Positions 50,822-59,729 of a stretch of 64,000 bases of DNA are shown here, piece by piece (position 1 is the stretch's first letter; every line of letters starts with the position of its first letter). The translations under genes were made by a program, and so were the position numbers. The notes beneath the pieces are model-generated. The model saw only the letters and a list, made by a program, of their open reading frames with translations, was not told where the DNA came from and ran no database searches. Origin of the DNA: CAYFTL01 sp964346145 (GTDB lineage: Bacteria > Bacillota > Clostridia > Christensenellales > Aristaeellaceae); contig CAYFTL010000004.1 of assembly GCA_964346145.1 (NCBI GenBank), positions 1-64,000 on the forward strand, read 5' to 3'.

Positions 50822-53112
50822 AGGCGGCACTGCTAACGTTTCATAATGCGTACAACTACGGCGCTGCGCTCCAAGCCTTGGGGCTGCAGGCCTATTTAAC
50901 TTCCACCGGGGTAGACTGTGAACACATTAACTACGTCAATCATCATCGAAGAAATGCCTACAACACCTTGGAACAGGCGCGCCTTGCCTGGAAAGCGAAA
51001 AAACCGAAGCGCGCCGCAATGTTGCTGGCGGGTACGCCCGTGATGAAAAAACGCGGACGGGCGTTTGATAAGTTTTACCAGAAATATTTAAAGCAGACGG
51101 AAACGGTGTACACCTCGTGCGCCGAGGCCCAAGCGCTGCAAGATCAGTACGACAAGTTTATCGTGGGTAGCGATCAGGTGTGGAACACCGGCAACAACGG
51201 CGGCGATCTGGCATATCTGCTGGACTTTGTATCGCAGGATGACAAAAAAATATCTTACGCCTCTAGCTTTGGCTCGGCAGTGCTCTCCGAGGATGTGCGC
51301 GCCGATTACGTTCGCTGCTTGAGCCGGATCGGCAGCCTGTCCACTCGGGAAAGGTATGGCGCGGATTTGATTCGCAAATTGACCGGGCGCAGAGCCAGCG
51401 TCGTAGTCGATCCGGTATTTTTGCCGGATGTAAGCTTTTGGGAAGGTCTGATTCCGAGCAAAAAGCCGGAAGGCGAGCACATATTTTTCTACACCAACTC
51501 GCAGCGCCAAATACAAACGTTCTTAAGCACTGGCTACAACGTTAAAGGAACGCACCTGGATATACTGAGTACCCATATCACTGTAAAAGATGTGTTGAGG
51601 CCGAGCGTGCGCTTTAAAGTAGCGATGGCGCCGGAAGAGTTTCTCTGGGAGATAAAGCACGCAAAACTGGTGGTTAGCGCGTCGTTTCATTGCTTGGCGT
51701 TTGCAATTTTGTTTAAAAAACCCTTTGTGGCCATTTTATCCGGAGATGTGGGCAGGGATGAGCGCCTGCTCAACCTTCTGCGTATGGCCGGGCTTGAGGA
51801 TCGGGTGCTGACGCCTAAAACGACCGAAGCCTCCCTAGCGCAACCGATCAATTACAATGCTGTCACCGCCCGGCTGAAAAAGCATATCGCAAATTCAAAA
51901 ACTTTTTTGGAACGTGCACTGAACTCGGAAGCGATGGATATCGAAACCGAAGAAGGCGATTTCGCAAGCGAATCTGCAGAAATGACCATCTGTCCGGCGG
52001 AAGCCTGCACAGGTTGCGGAGCCTGCGCTCAGGTTTGTCCGGCCGGGGTAATTTCCATGGATTTTGATGGCGAAGGGTTTCGTGTGCCCCGCATCGATCA
52101 AGATTTGTGTACCCGATGCAATTTGTGCAAGCGAGTTTGCCAATATCATGAGGATATAGCGTTTCCCGATTTTAAACAGCGTTATTTTGCAGCGAAAAAT
52201 AAGGACGAGGTTCGGGCGTGCAGCTCATCGGGCGGGCTGTTTACCGCGATTTCAGACGTTGTGTTAAACCAGGGTGGCGCAATTGCGGCGGCTGTAATGC
52301 GGCCGAATTTTGTCGTGGAGCATGCGCTGGCCTTTACCCGGGAAGAGCGGGACAGAATGCGTCACACCCATTATGTACAGAGCGACACTTCCCAAATATA
52401 TATTCAGGTGCAAGAACAGCTTGAAAACGGAAAACTGCTGCTGTTTGTGGGCACCCCTTGCCAGGTTGCCGGGCTTAGAAATTTTTTACGCAAGCCTTAT
52501 TCCAATTTAATTACTGCGGATTTGGTGTGCCATGGTGCCCCAAGCCCGGGCGCTTTTGCTAAATTTATAGAATATATTAAGGGCAAGAAGCCTGCCCGAT
52601 TGACCGCGTTTTATTTTCGTGACAAGAGTCTAGGATGGCACGGCTATAATGTTTCTGCCGAATATGGGTCTCAAAAAGTGATTGGTAAAAGATGGCTCAA
52701 ATCTTTTAGACTATTGTTTTCCAGGAGCAGCGTCAATAGGCTGTCCTGCGCTTCGTGCCCGTATTCGAATTACAACCGCAAGGGAGATTTGACTATGGGG
52801 GATTTTTGGGGGATTGAACGGGCGCTGCCCGACTTTGCCGACCAACGGGGCATCTCCCTGCTCCTTGTCAACACGTCGGTGGGAGAACAAGTTTTGAATG
52901 CGTGTGAAGGGTTGGAGCTGCGAGAGGTTGAAAAAGAGCAAACGAGGCAAAATTCGTTGACAAAACCCAAAGCGGCATCTCCCAACCGCCGGGAATGCTT
53001 GCGCATGATCATGCGGGGCGATTACCCGCTGGCGGCCAAGCGGTACGGCGAAGTGAATGCTAAAGGGTGGGTAAAGGACAAGCTGCGCTGGGCATACGGC
53101 AAAATCCGCTGA
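50818..53112 (+). CDS. Polysaccharide pyruvyltransferase fused to a 2[4Fe-4S] ferredoxin and FrhB-type domain
   Basis: A 764-residue two-part protein. Residues 1 to about 375 are a polysaccharide pyruvyltransferase (CsaB/WcaK type) with FHNAYNYGAALQALGLQ at the start, GSDQVWN near 117 and SFHCLAFAI in the C-terminal half. After a short linker, CTGCGACAQVCP and CTRCNLCKRVC (about 395-440) hold two [4Fe-4S] clusters. FrhB-like N- and C-terminal domains follow (CSSSGGLFTA, GTPCQVAGLRNFL, LVCHGAPSP, CPYSN). The parts are commonly separate neighbours in polysaccharide clusters. The fusion suggests a linked redox step, for example flavin-dependent, but the reaction is unknown. It overlaps the GT4 gene by four bases. 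Confidence 0.88.
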   Translation: MKAALLTFHNAYNYGAALQALGLQAYLTSTGVDCEHINYVNHHRRNAYNTLEQARLAWKAKKPKRAAMLLAGTPVMKKRGRAFDKFYQKYLKQTETVYTSCAEAQALQDQYDKFIVGSDQVWNTGNNGGDLAYLLDFVSQDDKKISYASSFGSAVLSEDVRADYVRCLSRIGSLSTRERYGADLIRKLTGRRASVVVDPVFLPDVSFWEGLIPSKKPEGEHIFFYTNSQRQIQTFLSTGYNVKGTHLDILSTHITVKDVLRPSVRFKVAMAPEEFLWEIKHAKLVVSASFHCLAFAILFKKPFVAILSGDVGRDERLLNLLRMAGLEDRVLTPKTTEASLAQPINYNAVTARLKKHIANSKTFLERALNSEAMDIETEEGDFASESAEMTICPAEACTGCGACAQVCPAGVISMDFDGEGFRVPRIDQDLCTRCNLCKRVCQYHEDIAFPDFKQRYFAAKNKDEVRACSSSGGLFTAISDVVLNQGGAIAAAVMRPNFVVEHALAFTREERDRMRHTHYVQSDTSQIYIQVQEQLENGKLLLFVGTPCQVAGLRNFLRKPYSNLITADLVCHGAPSPGAFAKFIEYIKGKKPARLTAFYFRDKSLGWHGYNVSAEYGSQKVIGKRWLKSFRLLFSRSSVNRLSCASCPYSNYNRKGDLTMGDFWGIERALPDFADQRGISLLLVNTSVGEQVLNACEGLELREVEKEQTRQNSLTKPKAASPNRRECLRMIMRGDYPLAAKRYGEVNAKGWVKDKLRWAYGKIR

Positions 53113-53196
53113 GCTGGATAGTGCCTTGTGCCTGCTGAAGCAAAGCAAGAGGGCGCTTGAAGCCGTCGATAGATTTTATAGAAATGGATGTTTGCA

Positions 53197-54324
53197 ATGA
53201 AGATATTAAACCTGCTTACTTTTTATCACACGCTTATGATATTCTATGATTTGAGTCAGGCGTTAGGAGCGCGGGGCCATTGTGTAAAGACTTTTAATGC
53301 GGTGGCTCACGGCACGGTTGTGGATCAGAAATATCTGCCCATATTGACCGAAGACGTGGTGCAGAAGGAATGTTACACTGATTTTGACCGATTTTTATTT
53401 TTGTACAAACAGGCAAAAATCATAAAAGCAGCAGAAAAGTCTTACAATGTTGCGGATTTTGATATCATCCATGCGCACACGCTCTTTAATGCAGGTTATG
53501 CTGCTTACAAGCTCAATAAAAAATACGCCGTGCCCTATGTGGTCACCGTGCGCAGTACCGATATTAATTCTTTCTTAAAGGTCCCCGGCTTTGCGATAAT
53601 CGCAAAAAAAGTGCTGAAAAATGCGTCCTCCGTGCTGTTTCTTTCTGAACCTGCAAAAAAGAGGATCGTGGAGCAATGCGTATCCCCCAAAGATCGCATG
53701 GATTTCGAAGCCAAGACGGCCATTTTCTACAACGGATTGGAACAGTTTTGGCTTGACAACATTGTAAGCACACCCAAGAGCCATGCCGGTAAGGAGGTCA
53801 CTTTGCTGTGCGTGGGCAAGATAAGCAAAATCAAAAACAACACGATCTTGCTGGAGGCTATGGATCAACTGGAGCGCAGGGGTTACCGCCCTAAGCTTAA
53901 AGTGATCGGCCAAGTGCTGGATCATGAGATGTACGATCGGCTGAAAGCGGACGGCAGGGTGGAGTTTTTTGAGTACATGTCCAAAGAGGATTTGATTAAG
54001 CAGTACCGTGCCAGCGATATATTTGTGCTGCCTTCGGTGTTTGAAACATTCGGCAGGGTGTACGCCGAAGCGATGACCCAAGGTTTGCCCGTGCTGTACA
54101 CCAAGGGGCAGGGCTTTGACGGCATTTTTCCTGATGGAAGCGTGGGCTATGCAATCGACGCCAAGGACGGTGCGCACATTGCCGATTGTGTGATCAAGGT
54201 GTTGCAGAACTATGCGGGAATAAGCAAAAACTGTGTGGAAAAGTGTAGGATTTTTGATTGGAAGACAATCTCTGCAGGCATAGAAGCCATTTATGATCGG
54301 GCGACGGCGGGGGAATGCAAATGA
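53197..54324 (+). CDS. Family 4 glycosyltransferase (copy 2)
   Basis: A 375-residue paralogue of the gene at 49691. Shared segments are ILNLLTFYH, HAHTLFNAGYAAYKLN, YAVPYVVTVRSTDI and VFETFGRVYAEAMTQGLP (the donor-site E-x7-E region). ATG 53197 (MKILNLLTFYH) matches the copy 1 start better than ATG 53188; the ribosome binding site is weak. It overlaps the next gene as ATGA. The copies have diverged enough to suggest different acceptors or sugars. Confidence 0.9.
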   Translation: MKILNLLTFYHTLMIFYDLSQALGARGHCVKTFNAVAHGTVVDQKYLPILTEDVVQKECYTDFDRFLFLYKQAKIIKAAEKSYNVADFDIIHAHTLFNAGYAAYKLNKKYAVPYVVTVRSTDINSFLKVPGFAIIAKKVLKNASSVLFLSEPAKKRIVEQCVSPKDRMDFEAKTAIFYNGLEQFWLDNIVSTPKSHAGKEVTLLCVGKISKIKNNTILLEAMDQLERRGYRPKLKVIGQVLDHEMYDRLKADGRVEFFEYMSKEDLIKQYRASDIFVLPSVFETFGRVYAEAMTQGLPVLYTKGQGFDGIFPDGSVGYAIDAKDGAHIADCVIKVLQNYAGISKNCVEKCRIFDWKTISAGIEAIYDRATAGECK

Positions 54325-55436
54325 AAATAGCGCTGATCAGCTTTCACGACACCCTGAATTACGGAGCTGCGCTGCAAGCGTACGCCTTGCAGCACCATTT
54401 GAAAACGTTGGGGCATGATTGCGAATATATCGATTACGCCAGCGAAAAACGCCGGCATAAATACGATGTAATGCCTCAAATCACCTCAGCCTTAAAGAGC
54501 GGAAATTTTAAGCGGGCGGTTTCCCATTTGCTGGGAGCTTCGTTTACATGCGCGCGCAAACAAGCTTTTGGAGCGTTTTACAAACAGCATTTGCATGTGA
54601 CGGACAAACAATATACGACCTCTGCCCAGGCTGTCGAGCTTAATGCTGCTTACGACAAGTTTGTCGCTGGCAGTGATCAGATTTGGAACCTGAGCAACAC
54701 CGGTGGCGATGGCGCATATTTGTTGGATTTTGTAAAAGACTCGGCCAAGAAGGTGAGCTATGCCTCCAGTTTCGGCATGGAGTGGGTGCCTCCTGATTAC
54801 AGGCGGCAGTATACAGAATGTTTAAACGCGATTGCATACCTGTCTACCCGGGAGCGGCGAGGCGTGGAAATCATCAAAGAGCTGACAGGGCGCGATGCGG
54901 CGTTGGTGCTGGATCCAGTGTTTTTGCTAAGCGCCAACCAATGGAGCCAATTTGCCCAAGGCACGCAGACGCATTCAAAATATTTGTTCGTGTATACCAA
55001 CAACAAAAATGAGCTGGGCAAATTCTTACAGACCGGTTACGATTTGTCGGATATGGATTTGAGCCTGCTTAGCCCCCACGCTTCGGTGTACCGCTCCTTC
55101 CCCAAGTCCGCAAGGCGCAACAAAGAAATGTCGCCCGCTGGGTTCGTGGCGGAGATTCAAAACGCAAGCATGGTTGTAACCACATCTTTTCACTGTTTGG
55201 CCTTTGCCATTTTGCTTCACAAACCCTTTGTGGTGATTTTGAGCGAGCGCCATCTGGATAGAAACCAGCGTTTGCTGAATCTGCTTGAAATCACCGGCCT
55301 TGAACATCGCGTGCTTCGGCCGGGCATGGGCACACCCGAGATTAATGCCCCCATCGACTATGTCGCAGTAGAGGAGCGCTTGCAGCGGCATCGGGCGGCG
55401 TCGCTTGACTTTTTAAGAGGGGCAATTGATGCCTAA
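54321..55436 (+). CDS. Polysaccharide pyruvyltransferase family protein (copy 2, unfused)
   Basis: A 371-residue CsaB/WcaK-type protein that should add a pyruvyl ketal to a polysaccharide sugar, using phosphoenolpyruvate. The N-terminal ISFHDTLNYGAALQAYALQ, GSDQIWN near residue 118, the SYASSFGME block and TSFHCLAFAIL near 290 parallel the first half of the protein at 50818. It lacks the iron-sulphur/FrhB part. ATG 54321 overlaps the GT4 stop by four bases, with GGGGGA upstream. It is followed by the flippase gene. Confidence 0.88.
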   Translation: MKIALISFHDTLNYGAALQAYALQHHLKTLGHDCEYIDYASEKRRHKYDVMPQITSALKSGNFKRAVSHLLGASFTCARKQAFGAFYKQHLHVTDKQYTTSAQAVELNAAYDKFVAGSDQIWNLSNTGGDGAYLLDFVKDSAKKVSYASSFGMEWVPPDYRRQYTECLNAIAYLSTRERRGVEIIKELTGRDAALVLDPVFLLSANQWSQFAQGTQTHSKYLFVYTNNKNELGKFLQTGYDLSDMDLSLLSPHASVYRSFPKSARRNKEMSPAGFVAEIQNASMVVTTSFHCLAFAILLHKPFVVILSERHLDRNQRLLNLLEITGLEHRVLRPGMGTPEINAPIDYVAVEERLQRHRAASLDFLRGAIDA

Positions 55437-55463
55437 ATATACCCAAGAACAAGGAATTAGAAC

Positions 55464-56939
55464 ATGAAGAAACACTCTATTAAAACGGTCAATAGCCCCT
55501 TTGTGAGCGCAATATACAGAACCGCGGACCGCGTAATTTCTCAAGCGATCAGCCTCGTCGTTTCTTTGGTGTTGGCCAGGATTCTTTCTCCTGAGGATTA
55601 CGCTCCGGTAACCATGGTGACCGTAGTGATCACCATATTGAACGTGTTTGTGGATTCGGGTTTGACCGATGCGCTGATCCAAAAGAAAGCGCCGGATGAT
55701 TTGGACTATTCCAGCGCATTGCTGATGGGTTTTGTGGTATCGATAACCATATATTTAGCAATTCTACTGTTGTCGCCTCTTATTGCTTCTTCCTATGGAA
55801 TGGACATTTTGGTTCCGGTTTTGCGGATCATGGGTTTGAAATTGCTACTGGTTCCAGCCAACGGTGTGCTACACGCCTATGTGTCCAAGCGGATGATGCA
55901 CCATGTGTATTTTAAAGCCAGCGTAGTAGCTAGCTTGGCTTCAGGCGTGCTGGGCATTGTGATGGCAGTCTTGGGTTACGGCGTTTGGGCGTTGGTTGTC
56001 CAATATTTGGTGTTCTCTGCGGTCAGTGTGTTGCTGTTGTATTTGATGAGCGGTTATCGCTTCAGTGTTAGATTTTCTTGGCAGCGCTGCAAAAGCTTAT
56101 TTTCCTTCGGATGGAAAGTGCTGGCATCTTCCTTGATGGATGTGGGGTATGAAGAAGCCAGAAAGCTGATCATTCCCTTTAAACACCAGGATGTAGAGCT
56201 TTCCTTTTATTCAAAGGGGCAGCAGTTGCCTCAGCTTATCTCCAACAACGTTAGTATATCGGCTATCTCTGTATTGTTTCCGGTCTTTTCGTCCATACAG
56301 GATGACAAGAAACGGTTGCACAGCGCTTTGCGGCGCTCGGCAAAAGTCAGTTCGTATTTGATTTTTCCAATTATGATAGGGTTTATGGCGGTCTCCGAGT
56401 TGTTTGTACGCGTGATTATGACCGAAAAGTGGCTGCCTGCTGCGGCATATATGCAAATATTTTGTTTGATGTATATGCTAAAACCCCAGTACAGCATACA
56501 CAAGTCGGTCCTAAAAGGGCTTGGCAAGAGTGGGCTTTTGCTCAAGCTGAGCATAATTGAAAAAATAGTGGGCATTATTGCGCTGGTGTGCGTGCTGAAC
56601 TATAGCCCGGTGGTGCTGGCGTGGAGCGCGGTAGGAACCTACGTGTTTGGCACTTTTTTGATGATGTGTACTTCGCGCCAGTTGGTGGGGTACACCTTTG
56701 CGGAGCAGATGAGGGACACCCTGCCTTATTTGCTGTTGTCCATACCCATGGGCGTTGCAGCATGGTTTGTTACGCGTTTGCCGGTGCCGGGCGTTGCAGC
56801 TTTGTGCTTAGCGGTGTGTGCGGGGATTGTCGCCTACATAGTTTTGAGCGCGCTCTTTCGGGTTGACAGCTACAAATATCTGCTTGATTTGCTGCGCAGC
56901 AGCTTAAAAAAGTTAAAAGATAAAACAAATTCATTCTAA
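55464..56939 (+). CDS. Polysaccharide flippase (Wzx/MOP superfamily)
   Basis: A 491-residue membrane protein with about 12-14 helices, of the polysaccharide-synthase/Wzx type in the MOP superfamily. It would flip lipid-linked repeat units across the membrane. The N-terminal RTADRVISQAISLVVSLVLARILSPEDYA is characteristic. It is the last gene of the cluster that starts at 48862. No polymerase, initiating phosphoglycosyltransferase or chain-length regulator is encoded in the window, so the set is partial or relies on genes elsewhere. Confidence 0.9.
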   Translation: MKKHSIKTVNSPFVSAIYRTADRVISQAISLVVSLVLARILSPEDYAPVTMVTVVITILNVFVDSGLTDALIQKKAPDDLDYSSALLMGFVVSITIYLAILLLSPLIASSYGMDILVPVLRIMGLKLLLVPANGVLHAYVSKRMMHHVYFKASVVASLASGVLGIVMAVLGYGVWALVVQYLVFSAVSVLLLYLMSGYRFSVRFSWQRCKSLFSFGWKVLASSLMDVGYEEARKLIIPFKHQDVELSFYSKGQQLPQLISNNVSISAISVLFPVFSSIQDDKKRLHSALRRSAKVSSYLIFPIMIGFMAVSELFVRVIMTEKWLPAAAYMQIFCLMYMLKPQYSIHKSVLKGLGKSGLLLKLSIIEKIVGIIALVCVLNYSPVVLAWSAVGTYVFGTFLMMCTSRQLVGYTFAEQMRDTLPYLLLSIPMGVAAWFVTRLPVPGVAALCLAVCAGIVAYIVLSALFRVDSYKYLLDLLRSSLKKLKDKTNSF

Positions 56940-56951
56940 CGATGTAGTGGT

Positions 56952-56979
56952 TTGACAGTGAGCCATTACATGCTATAAT
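56952..56979 (+). promoter_or_regulatory. Promoter of the Gfo/Idh/MocA gene
   Basis: A perfect TTGACA (56952-56957) and a perfect TATAAT (56974-56979) are 16 bases apart. The start point lies about 75 bases upstream of the ATG. Confidence 0.82.
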
Positions 56980-57060
56980 AAAGTCACGTTGCTATGAAAT
57001 GAACTATTTCGGCACGGTTTTATTATGTACACAACATATGTGTCAATGGAGGAAAATAGC

Positions 57061-58137
57061 ATGGAAAAGCTTAAAGCGGGAATTATCGGTTGTGGCGGAA
57101 TTGCCAACGGCAAACATTTGCCTTCGATTCGCGAAACCGGCCAGGTAGACATGGTGGCCTTTTGCGATATCATCGTGGAACGCGCTGAAAAAGCGGCCGA
57201 AGAATACGGTGTTGAAGGCGCCAAAGTGTTTGAAGATTACAAAGATCTTCTGAAGTTGGATCTGGATATGGTATATGTTTGCACGCCCAACCGTGCCCAC
57301 TCGTTCATTACGGTGGATGCACTGGACAGCGGCAAAAACGTGCTGTGCGAAAAGCCCATGGCCATCAACTACGAAGAAGCCAAAAAGATGTTGGATGCTG
57401 CTGCGCGCAACAACAAGCTGCTGAGCATCGGCTACCAGAGCCGCTACCGTGCAGACAGCCAATACCTGAAGGCCGAGTGCAAAAAAGGCACTTTAGGCGA
57501 TATCTACTTTGCTAAGGCCAACGCAATCCGCCGCCGCGCGGTGCCCACCTGGGGCGTATTCCTCAACGAGTATGAGCAGGGTGGCGGTCCGCTGATCGAT
57601 ATCGGCACCCATGCCCTCGACCTCACTTTGTGGATGATGGACAACTACAAACCCAAGTATGCGGTGGGAACCACCTACCATGCTTTGAACAATGATACCG
57701 ACACCGGCAACGCCTGGGGCGACTGGGATCCGGAAAAGTTCACGGTGGAAGACAGCGCTTTCGGTTTTGTGGTTATGGAAAACGGCGCTACCATCATGCT
57801 CAGTTCCAGCTGGGCGCTAAACACCTTGGATGTGGAAGAAGCCACTACCACCCTTTCGGGTACTAAGGCCGGTGCCGACATGCACGACGGCTTGCGCATC
57901 AATGGCGTAAAAAATGGCCGTCAGTATGTGGAAAAGCCCGATCTGGATGCGGGCGGTGTTGCGTTCTTCGAAGGCGGCAGCCAAAAGCCTGAGGTGCTGG
58001 AACAACACACCTTCATCAACGCAGTGCGCGGCAAGGGCGAGCTGACCGTGAAGCCCGAGCAGGCCATCGTGGTTACCCGCATCTTGGAAGCGATCTATGA
58101 ATCGGCCAAGACCGGCAAACCCGTATACTTTGACTAA
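57061..58137 (+). CDS. Gfo/Idh/MocA family oxidoreductase
   Basis: A 358-residue NAD(P)-dependent sugar dehydrogenase or aldose oxidoreductase. The N-terminal Rossmann motif GIIGCGGIANGKH is at about 6-18. CEKPMAINYEEAKKM near 98 contains the catalytic EKP lysine, and GGGPLIDIGTHALDL near 177 holds the late catalytic Asp/His pair. ATG 57061 follows GGAGG. It is a single gene with its own promoter and terminator. The substrate (inositol, glucose or another polyol) cannot be read. Confidence 0.92.
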   Translation: MEKLKAGIIGCGGIANGKHLPSIRETGQVDMVAFCDIIVERAEKAAEEYGVEGAKVFEDYKDLLKLDLDMVYVCTPNRAHSFITVDALDSGKNVLCEKPMAINYEEAKKMLDAAARNNKLLSIGYQSRYRADSQYLKAECKKGTLGDIYFAKANAIRRRAVPTWGVFLNEYEQGGGPLIDIGTHALDLTLWMMDNYKPKYAVGTTYHALNNDTDTGNAWGDWDPEKFTVEDSAFGFVVMENGATIMLSSSWALNTLDVEEATTTLSGTKAGADMHDGLRINGVKNGRQYVEKPDLDAGGVAFFEGGSQKPEVLEQHTFINAVRGKGELTVKPEQAIVVTRILEAIYESAKTGKPVYFD

Positions 58138-58143
58138 TTAAGC

Positions 58144-58187
58144 AAAAAAGATCGACCCTTGAAATTTTTCATGAGTCGATCTTTTTT
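58144..58187. terminator. Bidirectional terminator
   Basis: AAAAAAGATCGAC (58144-58156) pairs perfectly with GTCGATCTTTTTT (58175-58187). It separates the rightward oxidoreductase from the leftward MATE gene. Confidence 0.9.
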
Positions 58188-58237
58188 GTGTGGGAACACT
58201 ATGTTCATCATTTTGAAGGGGAATATTTGTAAAAAAC

Positions 58238-59575
58238 TTACAGCAAAGATTTCTTCCATTTGCCTTTTTTGTAAAATATGTAGGAGAGCACCGCAGCCAG
58301 CGTCCACCCTATCGGCCAGGAAGTCCAGACACCGATGCTGCCGAAGGGGCCGGATAGCGCGTAGCTGAGAATTACGCGCAGCAGCAAATCGGCAAAGGTG
58401 GCGATCATAAACTCGCGCATTACCCCTGCTCCCCTGAGTACTCCGTCACACACCAGCTTAAACATGATTGCAGGATAGAAAAGGGCGACGATCCGCAAAA
58501 AAGTCACTGTAGTCTCCAAAGCCTGCGGGCTAGGGTCGCGCACAAATAGCTTAGCCATTTGTGTGCTAAACAGCAGGTACAATATTAAAAAGGGTAGCGC
58601 CACTACAAGCCCCATGGTGATGCCGACCTTCCAGCCTTTTTCCACTCGATCCATCTTGCCTGCGCCCACATTTTGGGCGGAGAAGCTGGAAACTGCGCTG
58701 GAAATGGTGGAAAAAGAGGTGATGGCAAAGGTGTTTAAGCGTATAGCAGAAGAGTATCCGGCCAGCACTTCTGCACCAAAGCCGTTGACCACATACTGCA
58801 CGAGCAAGTTACCCACCGAAACGAAGGATTGTTGTAAAATGCTGGGGATAGCCATCCGACTTATTTTTTTCAGGATTTGTGCAGAAAACAAAACCGGCCG
58901 CTCCGTGGAATGGAACCTACGCAACCGTCGCAGCAAAACGATCAATGAAAGAATGGACGCGATCCCTTGACAGATGAAGGTTGCCCAGGCCACGCCGGCC
59001 ACGTCCCAAGCAAAACAAATCACAAAAATTAGGTTTAAGGCGATGTTGCCCAAAGAAGAGGCTAGCAAAAAATAAAAAGGCGTTCTGGAATCGCCCAAAG
59101 CGGTAAACACTCCGGTGCAGATGTTGTACAAAAATAAAAAAGCCAACCCGCCAATATATACTTTTAAATAGATAGCGGAATCGTCAAACACTTTTGCGGG
59201 TGTGTTCAGAAGGGTAAGTATGGTGTCGCTGAAAATCAATCCTAAAACGGTGAGCAACGCCGCCACGACCATCACACCGATGATAGAGGTGGTGATCGCC
59301 GTTTTCATATCCTTGTAGTCCTTGGCCCCAAACAATTGGGAAATTACGATAGAACAACCTATGTTTGCCCCTGCTGCGATGGCCAAAAAAATCATTGTAA
59401 TTGAGTACGAGGCACCTATAGCAGCAACTGCAGCCTCTCTACTTTGGGCAAATTGGCCCACGACTACGCTGTCGGCTATGCTGTAAAGCTGTTGAAAAAC
59501 GATGCCTAGAAACATGGGCAATGTGAATTTGATTAGCAATTTGCTGGGTTTTCCTACGGTAAGATCGTGAATCAT
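58238..59575 (-). CDS. MATE family efflux transporter
   Basis: A 445-residue cation-coupled exporter with about 12 membrane helices in two related halves. The N-terminal LPMFLGIVFQQLYSIADSVVVGQF is the family hallmark, and a matching element (SILQQSFVSVGNLLVQYVVNGFG) begins the second half. MATE proteins export drugs, dyes or natural products. Length and topology are complete. It stands alone, with a TATAAT (59613-59618) as a possible -10 box upstream on the minus strand. Confidence 0.93.
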   Translation of the reverse strand: MIHDLTVGKPSKLLIKFTLPMFLGIVFQQLYSIADSVVVGQFAQSREAAVAAIGASYSITMIFLAIAAGANIGCSIVISQLFGAKDYKDMKTAITTSIIGVMVVAALLTVLGLIFSDTILTLLNTPAKVFDDSAIYLKVYIGGLAFLFLYNICTGVFTALGDSRTPFYFLLASSLGNIALNLIFVICFAWDVAGVAWATFICQGIASILSLIVLLRRLRRFHSTERPVLFSAQILKKISRMAIPSILQQSFVSVGNLLVQYVVNGFGAEVLAGYSSAIRLNTFAITSFSTISSAVSSFSAQNVGAGKMDRVEKGWKVGITMGLVVALPFLILYLLFSTQMAKLFVRDPSPQALETTVTFLRIVALFYPAIMFKLVCDGVLRGAGVMREFMIATFADLLLRVILSYALSGPFGSIGVWTSWPIGWTLAAVLSYIFYKKGKWKKSLL

Positions 59576-59729
59576 TCCCTATCTCCTTTGTTTATGCTGT
59601 CAATGTCTTTCTATTATAGCATTATCTGTTTCCTTCTTGCCAGTCCAACCTCCTTTTAACAATCGAAGGGTTATTTCGGCATTTATACGGGTTATAAAAT
59701 AAATGAAATGAAAAAGGATGGTGACTTTT

